Positions 7,387 to 16,244 of a stretch of 42,901 nucleotides of DNA are shown one piece after another (positions within the stretch are counted from its first letter, which is position 1; the number at the start of each line of letters is the position of its first letter). The stretch comes from an uncultured Prevotellaceae bacterium (GTDB taxonomy: Bacteria; Bacteroidota; Bacteroidia; Bacteroidales; Bacteroidaceae): positions 1-42,901 of the forward strand of contig ONAG01000026.1 of NCBI GenBank assembly GCA_900315745.1. The letters are read 5' to 3'. Made by a program: the position numbers and the translations under genes. The notes under the pieces were generated by a model, which was not told the DNA's origin, ran no database searches, and worked only from the letters and a program-made list of their open reading frames with translations.

Positions 7387-7782
7387 TGGAGCTGGCGGGA
7401 GTCGAACCCGCGTCCAAACAAGGAAACCATACGCTTTCTACACGCTTATTCCAGACTTTGGTTTTCGTGCCTCAGCAAGACCTGGACCACCAACTGAGAC
7501 CTTATCCCCTAAATTTCATCATGACAACGAGGCTTGGCATGACTATTCCCGATTTACCTGCGCCGCTTGATCCTCAGATTCGGAACAACACCCTTGGAGC
7601 GACGTCTCGTCCTGTCACCTTGTGACGGGATTGAGCCAGTAATCTACTATACTTCGATTAGGCAGCGAGAGCATACTCATTGTTGCCAATTAATTTTTTG
7701 ACCGAATGGATTATGGAGTTTACAGCCGTCACTCCGCGTGCTTACGTACCATCTCAGCTTGCTGTCAAATCCAGTCAACCCC
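7387..7782 (-). ncRNA. ssrA: tmRNA (transfer-messenger RNA)
   Basis: The minus strand shows all the landmarks of a one-piece tmRNA that rescues stalled ribosomes. The 5' end is GGGGTTGACTGGATTTGACA (from 7782) and the 3' half is the TGGACGCGGGTTCGACTCCC T-arm leading into GCCAGCTCCA. The internal reading frame (minus strand, 7687 down to 7658) encodes the tag GNNEYALAA followed by TAA; the ALAA ending is the usual protease signal. The CCA end is not encoded: after the discriminator A (7387) the genome reads CAA, so CCA must be added by the nucleotidyltransferase. Length is 396 bases. The 3' end faces the mobile segment, a position where many elements integrate. Confidence 0.97.
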
Positions 7783-7803
7783 GAATGTCGTAATTTCAAT
7801 CTG

Positions 7804-7835
7804 CAAAGATAAGACATTTCCTTGACTCCACCAAA
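7804..7835 (-). promoter_or_regulatory. Promoter of ssrA
   Basis: On the minus strand TTTG (7832-7835), a 20-base spacer and TATCTTTG (7804-7811) give a near-consensus Bacteroidota promoter. The predicted start near 7797 leaves a precursor of about 15 bases before the mature tmRNA 5' end. Confidence 0.8.
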
Positions 7836-7846
7836 TTTTTTCGCAT

Positions 7847-10800
7847 TTATTTCACGATATACTTCTTGCCGCCGATGATGTAGATGCCGCGGGGCAGGGT
7901 GTTGAGCGCGTCGTGGAGCGAGCTCCTGCTGATGAGCTGTCCGGAGATGGAATACACATCCACCATGCCGTCGCCGATGGTGGTGATGTCGCTTATCGAA
8001 GTCTGTCCGGGCGAGTAGTCGTCGTTGTTGGTGAGGTAGATGTCCTCCACCTCTATGGTGCCGTTGCCATTTGCCCAGAACGCCACGATGTGTATGTTGT
8101 GCGTGTCGAGAGGCTGTCCCTTGTGGTCGCCAGATGTCAGTTTGACTGTCTGCAACGGTATGGGTATGAGCTTCTTGCTTCCGAATCCTGCGGTGCTGTA
8201 GCAGTCGCCCCAGATGCTGTTTTGCGGGAAGATGTTGAGGTGGGCGTCGCAGTTCTGTGTCTTGCGCAGCTTCACCACCAGGTATTTGTATTCCGACATG
8301 TCGGCGCCGTTAGGGTAGGTCCATCCCATCTGTCCCCATTGTCCTGGCTTGAAGGTGTGTGTGGCTTCGTTGTATGTTCCTTCGGCGAAGAGCGAGGTGT
8401 TGATGTATTCCGCTCCTAAGGGGAAGAATGTTGACTTTACCACAAACGAGGTGGAGAAGTCGTTGCCCATCGGGTCGGTGTAAGTCACTGCCACCGTGGC
8501 TGTTCCCTCGCGGATGCCACGCACCTGTCCGTTCTTTATTTCCACCACGCCGTCGATGTCGGGCTTGTATTTTGCCTGTGCAGCCACATTCTCCTGATGT
8601 CCGTCACGATAGGTGGCTGTGAGTGACAGTTGGCTGTTGTTGCCTATCATCACCTCTATCTGTTCTTTTGACAGCGTGAGGCTCTCGGCGGTGAGCATTT
8701 CAGGGTTGAAGCCCTCGAAGGTCTCGGGGAAGAAGGTGCTTTCCTCGAATGTCGGCTCTGTGGAGAACCAGTCGAAGTCGGCATATCCCTTTTCCTCGCC
8801 CTTGGTGTAGCAGAACAGTCCGAAGCGAGCACCCACGAAGACTGTCAGGTTGAAGCCCAAGGTGGTCTTGTTGCCTATTGGGGTGTAGGTGACGTTGTCG
8901 AGCGAGTAGTAGAATTGCGTCTTGCTGTCGCTGTAGTTCACTGTTGCGCGAAGATAAATCACGCTGTCGATGTCGATTGCCTTCACCACCTGTGCAGGGG
9001 AGAAAGAGTTCTGGCGTCGCAGCGTGTCTTGTCGCCACACTAATTGACGCTTGCCATCCTTCACCTCCACAGCCAGCATGGCATACGGATCTTGCAGTAT
9101 GCAGATGCCAGCCATGTTGCCCTCTGCCATGCCACTCACATCCATGCGTATGGTACCTGTGGAAGCCTGGTTGTCGTATGCGAAGATGCGCTGTGTGAGC
9201 ATGTTGCGGGCTTGCGTGAGGCGACTGGTGGGGTCGGAGGCTTTCAGCCGCAGCCATCCCGGGCGTTCGAAGAGCGTCCAGCAGCCATCGTCAGGATTGT
9301 GGTTCCACTGCCACTGCATACCGAGAGGGTAGGAGCGGAAGTGGTCGTTGGTGGGCAGCAGGTTGACGGGGTACGCAGGACCCACGTTGGGTTTCTTGTG
9401 GCGGTAGTAAGGCACGCCATTTGCCCCGATGGAAGGCCAGTTGTCGTTCCATGTCACAGGTTGCAGGTTGGGCATGCGCCCCAATGCGCCCAAGTCCTCT
9501 TGCAATATGGTCCACCATTCTCCCGTGGGTGTGTCGAACAATGCCCCTTGGTGCACGGTGTTGGGCTTGCCATTGATGGTCTTTGAGAGCAGCAGTCGTT
9601 CCTCGTAAGGCCCGAAGACGTTTTTCGAGCGGAAGACAGCCTGTCCTGAGGGCCATCCGCCGTAAGTGGCATAGATGTAATAATACTCGCCGAACTTGTA
9701 GAAATGGCATCCTTCGAGACCTTCGCCGCCATTGATGACTGTCTGTTCGCGGATGAAGTTGAAGTCCTCGTCCAGCTCGCACACCTGGATTCTCGTGTTG
9801 CCGCAGGCTATATAAACCTTGCCATTGTCGAAGAGCATCCCCGGGTCGTAGTATATGCGTGAGAGTTGTTTCTTCTCCCATTTCCCCTCAGGGTCGGTGG
9901 CGGTGAGCAGCCATCCGCCGGCATCATTGCCGTTGATGAGGATGTAGAAGCGCCCGTCGTGATAAGCCATCGAGCAAGCCCACATGCCCCTGGCGTAAGC
10001 GTCCTCGTTGTTGGCGAGGTTGTAGTTGTCGGCTGTTGACAGCTGTTTGAGAGGTTGTGCGCAATAATCCCAGTTGACGAGGTCTTTCGACTTCAGGATG
10101 GTGGCACCAGGGAAGTGGTGCATCGTGGTTGACACCATGTAGAAGGTGTCGCCCACGCGGATGACGTCGGGGTCGGGGAAGTCGGCACGCACCACGGGGT
10201 TCTGGTAGTTGCCGTTGCCCATGTCGCTTGTCGGGCGGTTGCGGTAGTCGGGATGCGCCCAGTCCACCTTGCTGTATTCTTCATACCAGTCCATGCATGC
10301 CTTGCCGCACGCCTCCTCATATCCACCGAAAGCGGGAACCACCGAACCGTCGGCAAGCAGCTTGTCGATGTCTATCAGGCAGGCGGTGCCCGAGAGCGTC
10401 ATCGAGATGTTGCCGTAGTGGTCGAGCAGTGCCTTGTATGCCTTGCCCCATTTCGAGGTGGAGCCGGTGGACCATGTGCCGTAGTTGCTTGGCACCCACT
10501 CGCCATGTTCGTTGTAGTGACCCTCGCCGGGCTTCTCAGGACTCCAATCTACCTCGGTGATGATGATGGGCGCGGTGTCCACCACCGGCACCTGCTGGCG
10601 GAACTGCTGTATGTATCGTTGCGGGTCGCAACTGCTGTCGCTGCATCCAAACCATCCCGTGTAGTCGTGCACGGCATAGCCGATGTTGTAGCCCTCGATG
10701 GGGTGAGTGGCATAACTGACGTAGTTTGCCTGCCATCCGGTGCCAGGAGCCCAGATGATGCCAGTGAAGCCGTTTTGGCGTATCTTGTCAACGATGGGTT

Positions 10801-11461
10801 GGAAGTAGTCGTGTAGTGCGGCTGACGTGTCCTGTCCATTCCTGTCTCTCAGCGACACAGGTTCGTTGGCAAGTTCTATGCTTATCTGCCCGGCGTATTT
10901 CTTGATGGAGTCGTTTTGTGAGAAGATGTCCCACACGTCCATGAGGTATGCCTGGTATTCGTCGCCCACTTGCAGGTTGCCGGGGCACACACCCGGTGGG
11001 CGCACCACCACGTACATGCCGTGGTTCATGGCTTTCTTGGCAAGAGGGAAGTAGAGTGTGCGTAGATATTTCCTCAGTCGTGTAGAACTATATTGCGAGA
11101 TATTGTGCTCGCCGGCGTCTCCCACCCTTGGCTTGGAGGGGTCGTTGGTCCAGCAGGGGTCCATGTGCAGTCGGAACACATCGCAATGCGCCTTCTCCAG
11201 TCCTGTGTATAGTTTCTCGAAGTAGTTGAGGCATTTCGAGACGGTGTTGTCGCTTGTCTCCCAGCCCCATCGTCCGCCATTGAACCATGTGTTGGGGGTG
11301 TCCATCACTCCATGCAGCACCACGTGGTTGCCATGGGTGTCCACCAACCATCGGCCCTCGGTGTGGAGGGTGGGCAGGGGCTTCACACTTTGCGCGCTGA
11401 GAGTGGTGCTGAGGGCGGCACAGAATAGCAGCATCACGCTGCATAGCCATTGTCTTTTCAT
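7847..11461 (-). CDS. Secreted multidomain GH5-like plus GH43 glycoside hydrolase
   Basis: A 1204-residue secreted enzyme for plant cell-wall polysaccharide, probably xylan or arabinoxylan. Domains in order are: signal peptide (1-23); GH5-type barrel (about 30-400) with acid/base E200 in ELANEP and candidate nucleophile E303 in IITEVDWSP; GH43 five-blade propeller (about 418-690) with base D430 in DFPDPDVIRV, D539 in YYDPG and acid E583 in GLEGCHF; a concanavalin-like C-terminal module of the GH43 xylosidase type (about 700-905); a BIG2-like Ig domain (about 922-1008); an unassigned beta-sandwich, possibly carbohydrate-binding (about 1011-1150); and a T9SS/Por-like sorting tail ending LPRGIYIIGGKKYIVK. 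All key acids are present in both catalytic domains, so both are probably active. The combination fits backbone cutting plus side-chain or end trimming. The exact substrate is inference. It is transcribed away from the neighbouring 12058 gene. Confidence 0.88.
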   Translation of the reverse strand: MKRQWLCSVMLLFCAALSTTLSAQSVKPLPTLHTEGRWLVDTHGNHVVLHGVMDTPNTWFNGGRWGWETSDNTVSKCLNYFEKLYTGLEKAHCDVFRLHMDPCWTNDPSKPRVGDAGEHNISQYSSTRLRKYLRTLYFPLAKKAMNHGMYVVVRPPGVCPGNLQVGDEYQAYLMDVWDIFSQNDSIKKYAGQISIELANEPVSLRDRNGQDTSAALHDYFQPIVDKIRQNGFTGIIWAPGTGWQANYVSYATHPIEGYNIGYAVHDYTGWFGCSDSSCDPQRYIQQFRQQVPVVDTAPIIITEVDWSPEKPGEGHYNEHGEWVPSNYGTWSTGSTSKWGKAYKALLDHYGNISMTLSGTACLIDIDKLLADGSVVPAFGGYEEACGKACMDWYEEYSKVDWAHPDYRNRPTSDMGNGNYQNPVVRADFPDPDVIRVGDTFYMVSTTMHHFPGATILKSKDLVNWDYCAQPLKQLSTADNYNLANNEDAYARGMWACSMAYHDGRFYILINGNDAGGWLLTATDPEGKWEKKQLSRIYYDPGMLFDNGKVYIACGNTRIQVCELDEDFNFIREQTVINGGEGLEGCHFYKFGEYYYIYATYGGWPSGQAVFRSKNVFGPYEERLLLSKTINGKPNTVHQGALFDTPTGEWWTILQEDLGALGRMPNLQPVTWNDNWPSIGANGVPYYRHKKPNVGPAYPVNLLPTNDHFRSYPLGMQWQWNHNPDDGCWTLFERPGWLRLKASDPTSRLTQARNMLTQRIFAYDNQASTGTIRMDVSGMAEGNMAGICILQDPYAMLAVEVKDGKRQLVWRQDTLRRQNSFSPAQVVKAIDIDSVIYLRATVNYSDSKTQFYYSLDNVTYTPIGNKTTLGFNLTVFVGARFGLFCYTKGEEKGYADFDWFSTEPTFEESTFFPETFEGFNPEMLTAESLTLSKEQIEVMIGNNSQLSLTATYRDGHQENVAAQAKYKPDIDGVVEIKNGQVRGIREGTATVAVTYTDPMGNDFSTSFVVKSTFFPLGAEYINTSLFAEGTYNEATHTFKPGQWGQMGWTYPNGADMSEYKYLVVKLRKTQNCDAHLNIFPQNSIWGDCYSTAGFGSKKLIPIPLQTVKLTSGDHKGQPLDTHNIHIVAFWANGNGTIEVEDIYLTNNDDYSPGQTSISDITTIGDGMVDVYSISGQLISRSSLHDALNTLPRGIYIIGGKKYIVK

Positions 11462-12057
11462 GTTGTCTTTTTTTTGTTTAGTTTGCTTTTGGGTGCAAAA
11501 GTAGGGATTTTATTATAATATTAAGGTGTGTTTGTGTTGCATAGACTTTGGCTGGAGTATAAAGGGCGCTTTTGTGGGTGATAAAAACCATGGAGCCAAG
11601 GGGGAAGGGAGTGGGAGAGGGTGGAGAATAGCTGTAGATAGCTGAGGCGGAGCCTCAGCATACGGAGAAGAAGAAGGAGATGGAGAAGATGGAGGAGATG
11701 GAGAAGGAGATGGAGAAGAAGATGGAGGGAGGCCTGCGGAGAAGAAGATGGAGAAGAAGAAGGAGAAGAAGAAGGAAGGGCTCTCCTTATGAAGAGGAGG
11801 TGGGAGATGTGGAAAAACTTACAATTTATTCATATTTTTTGGTTTTTATTTGCGAATTTCAAAAAGAATGTATAATTTTGCGAATGTTTTTGATTTTTGC
11901 GAGCCTTGAACTATAGACAAAAGTCTTGGAAAAGTCTTGAATACTTTTGAAAGAGGCTTGAAAGCATGAACATAATGAAGGAGTTATTTAGGTTTTGATA
12001 GGGAGACTATATTTTTATACATATATTATTCATTATTCACTTTAAAACAGTTTTGAT
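11462..12057. other. Divergent intergenic region with hairpin and purine tract
   Basis: No real gene. Next to the GH gene a minus-strand -7 box, TACTTTTG (11496-11503), lies about 35 bases before its start codon. Further right come a perfect hairpin GCTGAGGC-GGA-GCCTCAGC (11641-11659) and a purine-rich tract of about 115 bases (11664-11780) built of GAAGAA, GGAGATG and GAGAAGATG units. After that lies the plus-strand promoter for the gene at 12058, with a leader of about 170 bases. An open frame at 11680-11916 only translates the purine tract (Glu/Lys/Met/Arg) and is rejected as a gene. Confidence 0.7.
11849..11880 (+). promoter_or_regulatory. Promoter of the secreted adhesin-like gene
   Basis: TTTG (11849-11852), a 20-base spacer and TAATTTTG (11873-11880) match the Bacteroidota consensus. 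The predicted start near 11887 leaves an AT-rich leader of about 170 bases before the ATG at 12058. Confidence 0.7.
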
Positions 12058-15000
12058 ATGAGAAGAAGTTTATCTACTATCACGATGGGCATGTTGGCAT
12101 TGTTGCTCATGCTCTCCGCTCCTGTCTCAGCTCAGAAGTTACATGAGAAAAAGACTGGGGACGTTAAACAAGTAGAAAGTACTTTCCAGCGCGGCATCTT
12201 CAAAAAAAGTGCTGACAACGGGAAGATGAGCAGCAAGGCCATTGCACAGAATGCCGTGAAGCCATCAAAGTACTCGAATTTGCTGAAGGCCGCAAAGAGG
12301 ATGAACCCGATGGCTCCTTTTGGAAGACCCTTCCGCATTGCTAAGGCAGATGGTGACGTCCTCGTTCCTCCATTCACAGAGACTTGGGATGGCACTTACA
12401 ACTCAATGTATTCAATAATCGATGCCAACCAAGATACAAAAACATGGGTTTTGGGGTCAACTTATGCGTATTGTCAATATAATACAGCAAACGGAGCTGA
12501 CGACTGGCTCGTTTCTCCAGCTTTACAACTTGAAGGTGGAAAACAATACGACTTCGAGGCTGCGATATATTGCGCTTTAGCAGCTTACCCCGAAAGAGTG
12601 GAAATCCTCTTCGGAACAGGTGAAGACCCAACAACCTATACCAACTATATTCTTGAGGCTACCGACATCACAAAAACCGTATCAGCAGAAGATGCACAAC
12701 CTATTACTGGTAAAGTAGTGCCCGCTGCTGATGGTGTATACCATATTGCATTCCACAGCATCTCTGATGCAGACATGTATCAGCTTAGAATTCATAGTTG
12801 GAGCCTTACACCTCCTGCCAACACAGAGATTCCTTCTCCTGTTTCCGACCTCCAAGTAGCTCCTGCTGCCAATGGAGCCCTCAATGCCGTTGTTGCATTC
12901 ACCGCTCCTACCACCACTGTTGGTGGCGCCGCTCTTGAGTCGCTCACCAAGATTGAAATTCTTTACAACGGCACAGTTGCCGAGACTATCGAGAACCCAA
13001 TTCCAGGTTCATCACAGAGCGTGACAGTGACAGTGCCAGAAAGTGGCTCTTACAAATTCGATGTGATTCCTTACAATGCAGAAGGTGCCGGTTCTGCAGT
13101 CTCTGCCACTGTATTCATTGGCCTTGTTCCAACTGCTGTTTCCGACCTGCAAGTGACTCCTGCTGCTGATGGTGCACTGACTGCCGTTGTTTCATTCACC
13201 GCTCCTACCACCACTCTTGGTGACATCCCTCTTGAGTCGCTCCCCAAGATTGAAATTCTTTGCGACAGCGTACTTGCAGAGACTATCTATAACCCTGTTC
13301 CTGGTTCATCCCAGAGCGTGACAGTGACAGTACCTGAAAATGGCACTTACAAATTCGATGTGATTCCGTACGCTGCTGGTGGTGCAGGCCCTGCCGCCTC
13401 TGCCTCTTCATACATAGGCAAAGACGCACCTTCCTACGTGGTGAATATTGAAGGTGTGGACAACAAGGATGGTTCTGTAACTTTCTCATGGGCACCTTAT
13501 ACAGAGGAGACAGGTGTCCATGGTCTGCCCCTCGACCTCTCCACATTGAAATACAATGTGTATTCAGCTTATGTAGATGGTAATTCACTAGCACTCGGCG
13601 ATCTTCTTACAACGGTAACTGATACACTTGCCACCATAGATTGCCCGAATTGGAACACTGGCGATTTCGATCTCTTCTATGCCGTTGTGGCTCCTGTGGT
13701 CAGTGACATCGAAGGTGACTACAATGCAGGATCAATCGTCATAGGCGCACCTGAGGAACTGCCATTCTTCGAGTCAACAACTACAGAAGGAGAAGATATT
13801 AAAATTAATCATGATTGGTGGATATCAAGTATAGCAGGCAGTAGCAATTGGGGCTTGACTGATGACAGTGCAGATGATGAGGGTGGTTGCTTCTTATACC
13901 AAGCTGCCTCTTTGGGACAAGATTATGCTGCAGCATTGAATACTAATAAAATAACGCTTGCTGGAGCTGAAAAACCAGTGCTGAAGTTCAATTACGCATT
14001 ACAGACAGGATACTTTGGAGGTTATGCAGATCTCTATGTTGCAATAGAGTTGCAAGATGGTACTGGCTACAACTTTGTCTTTAGTGCTTCAACAGATGAT
14101 GAAGGTTTCCAGGAAGGCACATGGTATGAGGGTGTTGTTGACTTGAGCGAATTCGCCAATGAGGAATACGTCATCGTTTCGTTCATAGGTGCTAGCAATG
14201 ATTATGGTGGCTCAGCATACTTGGACAATATTCAAATCAAGGACATGGCAGGTGTGGATGACTTGTCAGTCAAGGTGTATGCACCTGAAAAAGCAGAAAC
14301 TGGCTCTACAATCCAAGCCTTTGCGCTTGTAGAAAACGTAGGCGGTCAAGATGTGGAAGCTGGTTCTTACAGCGTCAAATTCTATGTGAATGGTGAATTG
14401 TATGAGACCATTACAGAAACAGAGGCAATGGAAGCACTGACTGGATATTCAATATACAGTGTAGAGTATCCTGTGACATTGTTCGATAAGGAAGGTGTAA
14501 CCATCAAGGCTGAAGTGGTATATGAAAACGATACAGATGTAGAGAACAACGCAGATGAGGCAGAAATTGCAGTATTGGTAAATGATCTGCCAACAGTCAC
14601 CGACCTCAGTGGAGTTGAAGAGGATGGCAATGTATCCCTCACTTGGTCTGCTCCAGAAGCAGGACTGGCTACAGTGACTGCTGACTTCGAGGATGGTGAA
14701 GATGGCTTCAGTACCATAGATGCCGACAATGACGGATACGGATGGGATTTTGTAACTAGTCTCAAGTCACAAAGTGGAACTAATGCTTGGTCATCAGCCA
14801 GCTATGTCAACAATGTTGGAGCGCTCACACCAGACAACTGGCTCGTTACTCCAAGGGCATTGCTCACTGGAAAATTCTCATTCTATGCTTGCGGACAAGA
14901 CGCAAGTTGGGCAGAAGAGCATTTCGCAGTGTTTGTTACCACTGGTGACAGCCTCAACACACAAAGTTACACTAAGGTTTCTGAAGAGTTCGTAGCTACC

Positions 15001-15996
15001 GGTGAAATGACCAAGTACACTGTTGACCTAAGTGATTTTGATGGTGTAGAAGGCTATATCGCCATCCGTCACTTCAACTGCACTGACATGTTCCGCCTCA
15101 ACGTGGACGACGTGACATATACTCCAGTGGGTGCAACTGAATTGGTGGCAAATGGATACAACGTATATCGTGATGGCGAACTCATCGCTACCGTTGAAGA
15201 TACAGAATATGTAGATGAAGGTGTGGCTGATGGCGAACACGCATACTTTGTGAGCGTGCTCTATGGTGAGCAAGAGTCTGACCTCTCCAACGAGTTTGAC
15301 ATCACCATCTCTGGTGGATGGCTGCCAGGTGATGTTGACCATGATGGCGAAGTTGGCATCAACGACGTGATGGCTGTGGTGGCTTACGTCCTCGGCAACA
15401 CTCCAGAGGTGTTCTATCCAACAGAAGCCAACCTGGATGGTGACTCAGAAATCGGCATCAACGACATCAATGAGATCGTGAAGATCATCTTGGATGGCAC
15501 CCAGGCTGCTCCTGCATCTGCACGCACGACTCAAGACAGGCTTGTCATGACTTCTACTGCCGATGGCTACAACATCAACCTCAAGGCTTCTGAGGCTTAT
15601 ACTGGATGCCAGATGACTATCCAGCTGCCAAACAGCTGCACTTTGGTGGATGCACAGGCAGCCAACGGCATCACAGTAAAGACCAACGACCTTGGTAATG
15701 GCACTTACCGCCTCGTGGCTTACTCAGCAGATGGCAAGAAGATCAACACCGAGGATGCTCTTATCAGCCTCTCCGTAAACGGCAACTGCAATGACAATGC
15801 CTCTATCTCACAGATTCTCTTCACCAACCCTGCGTTCGAGCTTGTCTCTTTCGCTGCTGTAGAGAGCGTGACAGGCATCGCTGACGTGAAGGCTCAGACT
15901 GAAAACGCTCCTGCATACAACCTGCAAGGCGTGAAGGCTGAAAACCTGACAAGAGGTGTCTATGTAAGAGATGGCAAGAAGTTCGTAGTGAAATAA
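12058..15996 (+). CDS. Large secreted protein with cleaved-adhesin, FN3-like and dockerin-like modules
   Basis: A 1312-residue exported surface or extracellular protein. It has a signal peptide (MRRSLSTITMGMLALLLMLS... to about residue 25). Jelly-roll modules of the cleaved-adhesin/choice-of-anchor-J type appear three times: near residues 100-255 (ANGADDWLVSPAL), 560-735 and 875-1020 (LTPDNWLVTPRAL). Two near-identical FN3-like repeats lie at about 262-357 and 358-458. A CARDB-like domain follows (about 738-840), then another FN3-like part. A dockerin-like segment at about 1090-1149 has two calcium loops, DVDHDGEVGIND and NLDGDSEIGIND. The C-terminus (GVYVRDGKKFVVK) is the T9SS-like sorting tail also seen in the GH5-GH43 enzyme. 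No catalytic motif is visible. Adhesion or matrix function is inferred from module types. A strong terminator follows at once, so it is monocistronic. Confidence 0.85.
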   Translation: MRRSLSTITMGMLALLLMLSAPVSAQKLHEKKTGDVKQVESTFQRGIFKKSADNGKMSSKAIAQNAVKPSKYSNLLKAAKRMNPMAPFGRPFRIAKADGDVLVPPFTETWDGTYNSMYSIIDANQDTKTWVLGSTYAYCQYNTANGADDWLVSPALQLEGGKQYDFEAAIYCALAAYPERVEILFGTGEDPTTYTNYILEATDITKTVSAEDAQPITGKVVPAADGVYHIAFHSISDADMYQLRIHSWSLTPPANTEIPSPVSDLQVAPAANGALNAVVAFTAPTTTVGGAALESLTKIEILYNGTVAETIENPIPGSSQSVTVTVPESGSYKFDVIPYNAEGAGSAVSATVFIGLVPTAVSDLQVTPAADGALTAVVSFTAPTTTLGDIPLESLPKIEILCDSVLAETIYNPVPGSSQSVTVTVPENGTYKFDVIPYAAGGAGPAASASSYIGKDAPSYVVNIEGVDNKDGSVTFSWAPYTEETGVHGLPLDLSTLKYNVYSAYVDGNSLALGDLLTTVTDTLATIDCPNWNTGDFDLFYAVVAPVVSDIEGDYNAGSIVIGAPEELPFFESTTTEGEDIKINHDWWISSIAGSSNWGLTDDSADDEGGCFLYQAASLGQDYAAALNTNKITLAGAEKPVLKFNYALQTGYFGGYADLYVAIELQDGTGYNFVFSASTDDEGFQEGTWYEGVVDLSEFANEEYVIVSFIGASNDYGGSAYLDNIQIKDMAGVDDLSVKVYAPEKAETGSTIQAFALVENVGGQDVEAGSYSVKFYVNGELYETITETEAMEALTGYSIYSVEYPVTLFDKEGVTIKAEVVYENDTDVENNADEAEIAVLVNDLPTVTDLSGVEEDGNVSLTWSAPEAGLATVTADFEDGEDGFSTIDADNDGYGWDFVTSLKSQSGTNAWSSASYVNNVGALTPDNWLVTPRALLTGKFSFYACGQDASWAEEHFAVFVTTGDSLNTQSYTKVSEEFVATGEMTKYTVDLSDFDGVEGYIAIRHFNCTDMFRLNVDDVTYTPVGATELVANGYNVYRDGELIATVEDTEYVDEGVADGEHAYFVSVLYGEQESDLSNEFDITISGGWLPGDVDHDGEVGINDVMAVVAYVLGNTPEVFYPTEANLDGDSEIGINDINEIVKIILDGTQAAPASARTTQDRLVMTSTADGYNINLKASEAYTGCQMTIQLPNSCTLVDAQAANGITVKTNDLGNGTYRLVAYSADGKKINTEDALISLSVNGNCNDNASISQILFTNPAFELVSFAAVESVTGIADVKAQTENAPAYNLQGVKAENLTRGVYVRDGKKFVVK

Positions 15997-16019
15997 AATC
16001 GTTTCACAACAATAATCAT

Positions 16020-16053
16020 GCTGCTGCCTCAGTTGCGAGGCAGCAGCTTTTTT
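16020..16053 (+). terminator. Rho-independent terminator after the adhesin-like gene
   Basis: An 11-bp stem GCTGCTGCCTC (16020-16030) pairs with GAGGCAGCAGC (16037-16047) around a 6-base loop and is followed by TTTTTT. It lies 24 bases after the stop codon. Confidence 0.92.
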
Positions 16054-16104
16054 CTTTTAAAGACTTCAAGGTCTTTATGGCATTCCAATTTTTGGTGCTT
16101 GATG

Positions 16105-16138
16105 TTGCCTGTTTGCAAAAATATTGCTACTTTTGCAA
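16105..16138 (+). promoter_or_regulatory. Promoter with overlapping inverted repeat before the SUMF1-like gene
   Basis: TTG (16105-16107), a 20-base spacer and TACTTTTG (16128-16135) form a likely promoter. The perfect inverted repeat TTGCAAAA/TTTTGCAA (16113-16120 and 16131-16138) covers the spacer and -7 box, the normal position of a repressor operator. No regulator can be named. Confidence 0.5.
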
Positions 16139-16244
16139 CTTGTTTGATGTTATGGGCTGTCCACCCTAAATAGTGGTATTCGGGATGGCTCTGTAAACGC
16201 ATTGATTTACAAGCTCTTATGATGATAAAGCATTGGAAATGCTC

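Noticed and set aside
11680-11916. Plus-strand ORF starting MEKMEEMEKEMEKKMEGG
   Set aside because: It is a direct translation of a purine-rich low-complexity tract and has no start-region support.
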